Positions 61,568-64,000 of a DNA stretch of 64,000 nucleotides are shown here, piece by piece (the first letter of the stretch is position 1; each line of letters begins with the position of its first letter). Under the pieces are notes generated by a model. The model was not told the origin of the DNA. It was given only the letters and a program-made list of their open reading frames with translations, and made no database searches. The translations under genes and the position numbers were made by a program. This DNA is from JACMLD01 sp044227095 (lineage in GTDB: Bacteria; Bacteroidota; Bacteroidia; Chitinophagales; Chitinophagaceae), in contig JBGAFV010000001.1 in NCBI GenBank assembly GCA_044227095.1, positions 2,108,001 through 2,172,000 on the forward strand, given 5' to 3'.

Positions 61568-62314
61568 TTATTTAATGCGTTTAATGAATAAAATATGCAG
61601 AAAAACATCTTTTAGAAATGCAAGCTGATTTTTTGTATTACGCCTGAAAATTTCCGGGCGATGAAATATGCGTACAAACCATTCAAGTCTTAGTTTAATC
61701 CAAATTTTTGCTGGCCTTGAACTATTGCCGGCGTACCAATCGAAAACATTTCCTATCGTACTTATTATCCTTGCATTTACACGATCTTTATTGTAGTATG
61801 CCCATTTCTCCTGTTTTGGTGCAGTCAATCCAACAAACAAAACATCGGGAGCAAAATCATTAATGTGTTGAATAATTTGCTGGTTATCTTCTTCTGTAAA
61901 TTCTGGTTTAAATGGCGGAGAATATGTGCCAGTTTTTATATTCGGAAATTCTTTTTTTACACGGTTGCTTATTTTTTCCAGGGTAGCTGGAGATGAGCCC
62001 ATAAAAAAAACTTTCCAGTGATTTTTATTTGAGAGATCCATGAAATAGTCAAAGCAATCCTGACCAGCGATCTTTTTTATGTTCTTACCATTAATGAGTA
62101 AAGAGCCAATAGCAACACCCATTCCATCCAATACCAGTAAGTCTGTATTCTTTAATGCGGTTTCTAGCTTGCTGTCTTTTTTTGCAAGGCCATATGTATT
62201 TGGGCTAAAAGTATTCAGCAAAATTTTATTTACATTCTCCGGCACTTCATTTAAAGAAGATGCAAATACCTCGTATCCCAACACCCGCGTAGTCTTGTAC
62301 TTAGCAGCTATCAT
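61568..62314 (-). CDS. WecG/TagA/CpsF-family glycosyltransferase
   Basis: This 248-residue protein has the GT26 family patterns: LLVLDGMGVAIGSLL with the catalytic Asp, RVKKEFPNIKTGTYSPPF, VGLTAPKQEKWAYYNKD and a basic C-terminus that attaches to the membrane. It adds a sugar, often an N-acetylmannosamine type, to a lipid-linked acceptor. ATG 62314 is preferred to 62380, which would overlap the previous gene. Confidence 0.9.
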   Translation of the reverse strand: MIAAKYKTTRVLGYEVFASSLNEVPENVNKILLNTFSPNTYGLAKKDSKLETALKNTDLLVLDGMGVAIGSLLINGKNIKKIAGQDCFDYFMDLSNKNHWKVFFMGSSPATLEKISNRVKKEFPNIKTGTYSPPFKPEFTEEDNQQIIQHINDFAPDVLFVGLTAPKQEKWAYYNKDRVNARIISTIGNVFDWYAGNSSRPAKIWIKLRLEWFVRIFHRPEIFRRNTKNQLAFLKDVFLHILFIKRIK

Positions 62315-62349
62315 ATTATGTTCAGTTTTTAATATTTTTTGTTTTAAGG

Positions 62350-63864
62350 CTATTTGTAAACACAGGCATTGCCGTTCCATTTGCCAGTTACAGTATAAAT
62401 AAGTTGTTTGCCCGGTATTATTCTATCTCCAAACGTTAAATACAACGGCGGATTCGTTTTTATTCCTAAAGAATCCTTAGAAAGAAAATCAAGGTATTCG
62501 TCTATATTAACCTGTTGTGTAACGGGCCTGTTTTTTCTTGCAATTGAGTTTGAAGAATTGACTGGTAAATTCCATGCATCGTAGGACATAAGCCTTGATG
62601 AAGCATACAGTTTTTGTTCAGTCTTCCATGCAAGTATTTTTTTGAACTGTTGTGTTTTTTCTTGTTCTGCAAGTATTGGTAAAGCCAGAGAATACAATGG
62701 AACTTTCGAACCATTTTTCAATGCTACCAGGCAAATAAGAAAAAAGAAAACACCTGCAAATGCAATTATTCTTCCAGAAACAAGATTTGGTATATCACGC
62801 AAACCAAAAGAGGTAGTTATGAAAGTGCAAATCATAATTGCGAAAACCACATAGGTGGGTGATCCGCTTCCGCTTCCCAGTGGTAATATAGCCGTAGAAG
62901 CAATTAGTGCTGCAAGTGGCCAGTTTTTAGTAATGATTGTATTAAGAATGCAAATGCCAATCCATAAAACCAATACAGGTATATGACACCATATACATAT
63001 GAACGATAAACCCAGTGCAACACCTCCGCTGAAAAGCTTATTGGGTAAGGTTTTTACCGATGCAGATGCTGCAATGACTGCCATAAGCGCTGCAACCAGC
63101 GAAAGTGATTTATTTAATTCTACAAGGTAATATGAAGTAAGAAAACCGTTTGATAGGGTCTGTATGCTTTTAAATTCCTTTCCCCGCATAATAATACCAG
63201 CAAAAACCAATGTACATACAAGGAGAATAAAAAGAATACTGTAATCTTTTTTTTGCTCTTGTTTACCTAACTGTAACATATAGCCCAAAATAAAACCGCT
63301 AAAAACAAGCAGTGCAAATGTGTGGTACAATGCTGCTATTAATGTTATCACTGCCAATAATGCCATCATTCTGTTGGATAAGTAACGCTGGCGGTAAGCA
63401 ATAGAAGTAAGAAAGGCAACATACAATTGAAATGGACCATAAAAAACACCATGCAGGTGAAACAGGTAAATATATCCTGAAAAGAAAGCCGTGCAAATGA
63501 TAAAAGAAAGCACAGAGAATAATATCCTGTTTCTTGTTGTAAAGAACAGGAGTGCAAAAGACATTGTAGCAAAGAGCCAGTTTATAATTTGCTGAAGGTA
63601 AATATTACCTGAAAGGTGATAGCCAATCCATGCACTGGCCATGCCCAGGGGCCTGAAAGTTTCTATGCCTATTACCTGCCGTGTAAGCGTATCCCATAAA
63701 CTTACTTTTTTGAAAGTTATTTCCCACAAAAAAGATTCGTTATGGTTTTCAAACGGAAATCCAATAAAAAAACAAAAGCTAAGGCCTGCAAGCGCAAGCA
63801 GCAGATAAACACCTGTTCCTGTAAAAACATTTGCAGGCCAAAGCTTATTTTTTCTGGATAACAT
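62350..63864 (-). CDS. Multi-pass membrane protein, possible polysaccharide polymerase
   Basis: This 504-residue protein has about 10-12 hydrophobic helices and a C-terminal periplasmic tail. No clear motif is seen. Size, topology and position between a GT26-type gene and an acetyltransferase gene suggest a Wzy-like polymerase or a membrane glycosyltransferase. It resembles nothing I can name with certainty. Confidence 0.6.
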   Translation of the reverse strand: MLSRKNKLWPANVFTGTGVYLLLALAGLSFCFFIGFPFENHNESFLWEITFKKVSLWDTLTRQVIGIETFRPLGMASAWIGYHLSGNIYLQQIINWLFATMSFALLFFTTRNRILFSVLSFIICTAFFSGYIYLFHLHGVFYGPFQLYVAFLTSIAYRQRYLSNRMMALLAVITLIAALYHTFALLVFSGFILGYMLQLGKQEQKKDYSILFILLVCTLVFAGIIMRGKEFKSIQTLSNGFLTSYYLVELNKSLSLVAALMAVIAASASVKTLPNKLFSGGVALGLSFICIWCHIPVLVLWIGICILNTIITKNWPLAALIASTAILPLGSGSGSPTYVVFAIMICTFITTSFGLRDIPNLVSGRIIAFAGVFFFLICLVALKNGSKVPLYSLALPILAEQEKTQQFKKILAWKTEQKLYASSRLMSYDAWNLPVNSSNSIARKNRPVTQQVNIDEYLDFLSKDSLGIKTNPPLYLTFGDRIIPGKQLIYTVTGKWNGNACVYK

Positions 63865-63898
63865 TTTAATGATGGTTTACTAATTGTAAACGGTTTTA

Positions 63899-64000
63899 TT
63901 ATCGTTTTTTCTTTAAAAATTCTTCGTATTTAATAAGATGTTCAGAAAGTTGTTCAGCACTATCAAAACGATCTTTAATTTTTTTTGCAGGCGTACCACC
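63899..64000 (-). CDS. C-terminal fragment of a hexapeptide acetyltransferase
   Basis: The last 33 codons of a gene that continues past the window are seen, starting GGTPAKKIKDRF and ending in FLKKKR and TAA. GGTPAK followed by a basic segment is the usual end of left-handed beta-helix acetyltransferases that modify sugars, such as O-acetyltransferases of exopolysaccharides. It is partial at its N-terminal side. Confidence 0.75.
   Translation of the reverse strand, partial: GGTPAKKIKDRFDSAEQLSEHLIKYEEFLKKKR

Overview
The window looks like a chromosomal piece of a Bacteroidota bacterium, probably of the Chitinophagaceae. The support is a SusC/SusD pair, a gliding-motility (type IX secretion) C-terminal domain, several matches to the Bacteroidota promoter element TAnnTTTG, low GC, and families typical of that group. 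No rRNA, tRNA, CRISPR array, phage or transposase gene was seen.

Layout. 1-2782: an ABC-2 exporter (ATPase and permease) with a PAP2 phosphatase. 3041-14888: sugar-acid and L-rhamnose catabolism. It holds a KdgF-like cupin, a GntR-type regulator, RhaT, the RhaEW aldolase-dehydrogenase fusion, the mutarotase RhaM, the isomerase RhaI, a rhamnulokinase, and then LutA, LutB and LutC. Together these would import L-rhamnose, split it into DHAP and L-lactaldehyde, oxidise lactaldehyde to lactate and lactate to pyruvate. 15191-27470: a flippase, a SusC/SusD pair, a GH105 unsaturated rhamnogalacturonyl hydrolase, a Gre-like protein, an LLM flavin oxidoreductase and a GH31 glycosidase. The mix suggests use of rhamnogalacturonan-type pectin, although no polysaccharide lyase lies in the window. 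A perfect 18-bp palindrome upstream of susC shares 12 bases with a site between gntR and rhaT.

27528-34135: a DinB-like protein, a SnoaL-like lipoprotein, an S9 peptidase, MgtE, a SET-domain protein and small unknowns. 34303-37014: an ECF sigma factor, overlapped by a protein that combines a cytoplasmic N-terminus, one inner-membrane helix, a ~220-residue disordered linker and an outer-membrane beta-barrel, followed by a lipoprotein with an unusual CX4CH haem-like motif. This resembles the recently recognised dual membrane-spanning anti-sigma factors and is the most interesting system here. 37237-51882: outer-membrane and housekeeping genes, namely a DUF4403 protein, a T9SS cargo protein, glutamate dehydrogenase, ccmB/ccmC/ccmD-like genes, thymidine kinase and Kdo transferase. 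51972-64000: nucleotide-sugar and exopolysaccharide synthesis, with a DegT aminotransferase, Ugd, UDP-xylose synthase and RfbB/C/D on the plus strand, then WcaJ-like, AKR-like, Gfo/Idh/MocA, WecG/TagA, polymerase-like and acetyltransferase genes on the minus strand. The cell would thus break down rhamnose at one end of the window and make dTDP-rhamnose at the other.

The intergenic DNA is unusually rich in short repeats: a 7-bp tandem array that supplies the lutB stop codon, three REP-like hairpin elements in the rha-lut spacers, a dispersed element with core AAGTGTGCGACGC, and inverted repeats built from short words at convergent gene ends.
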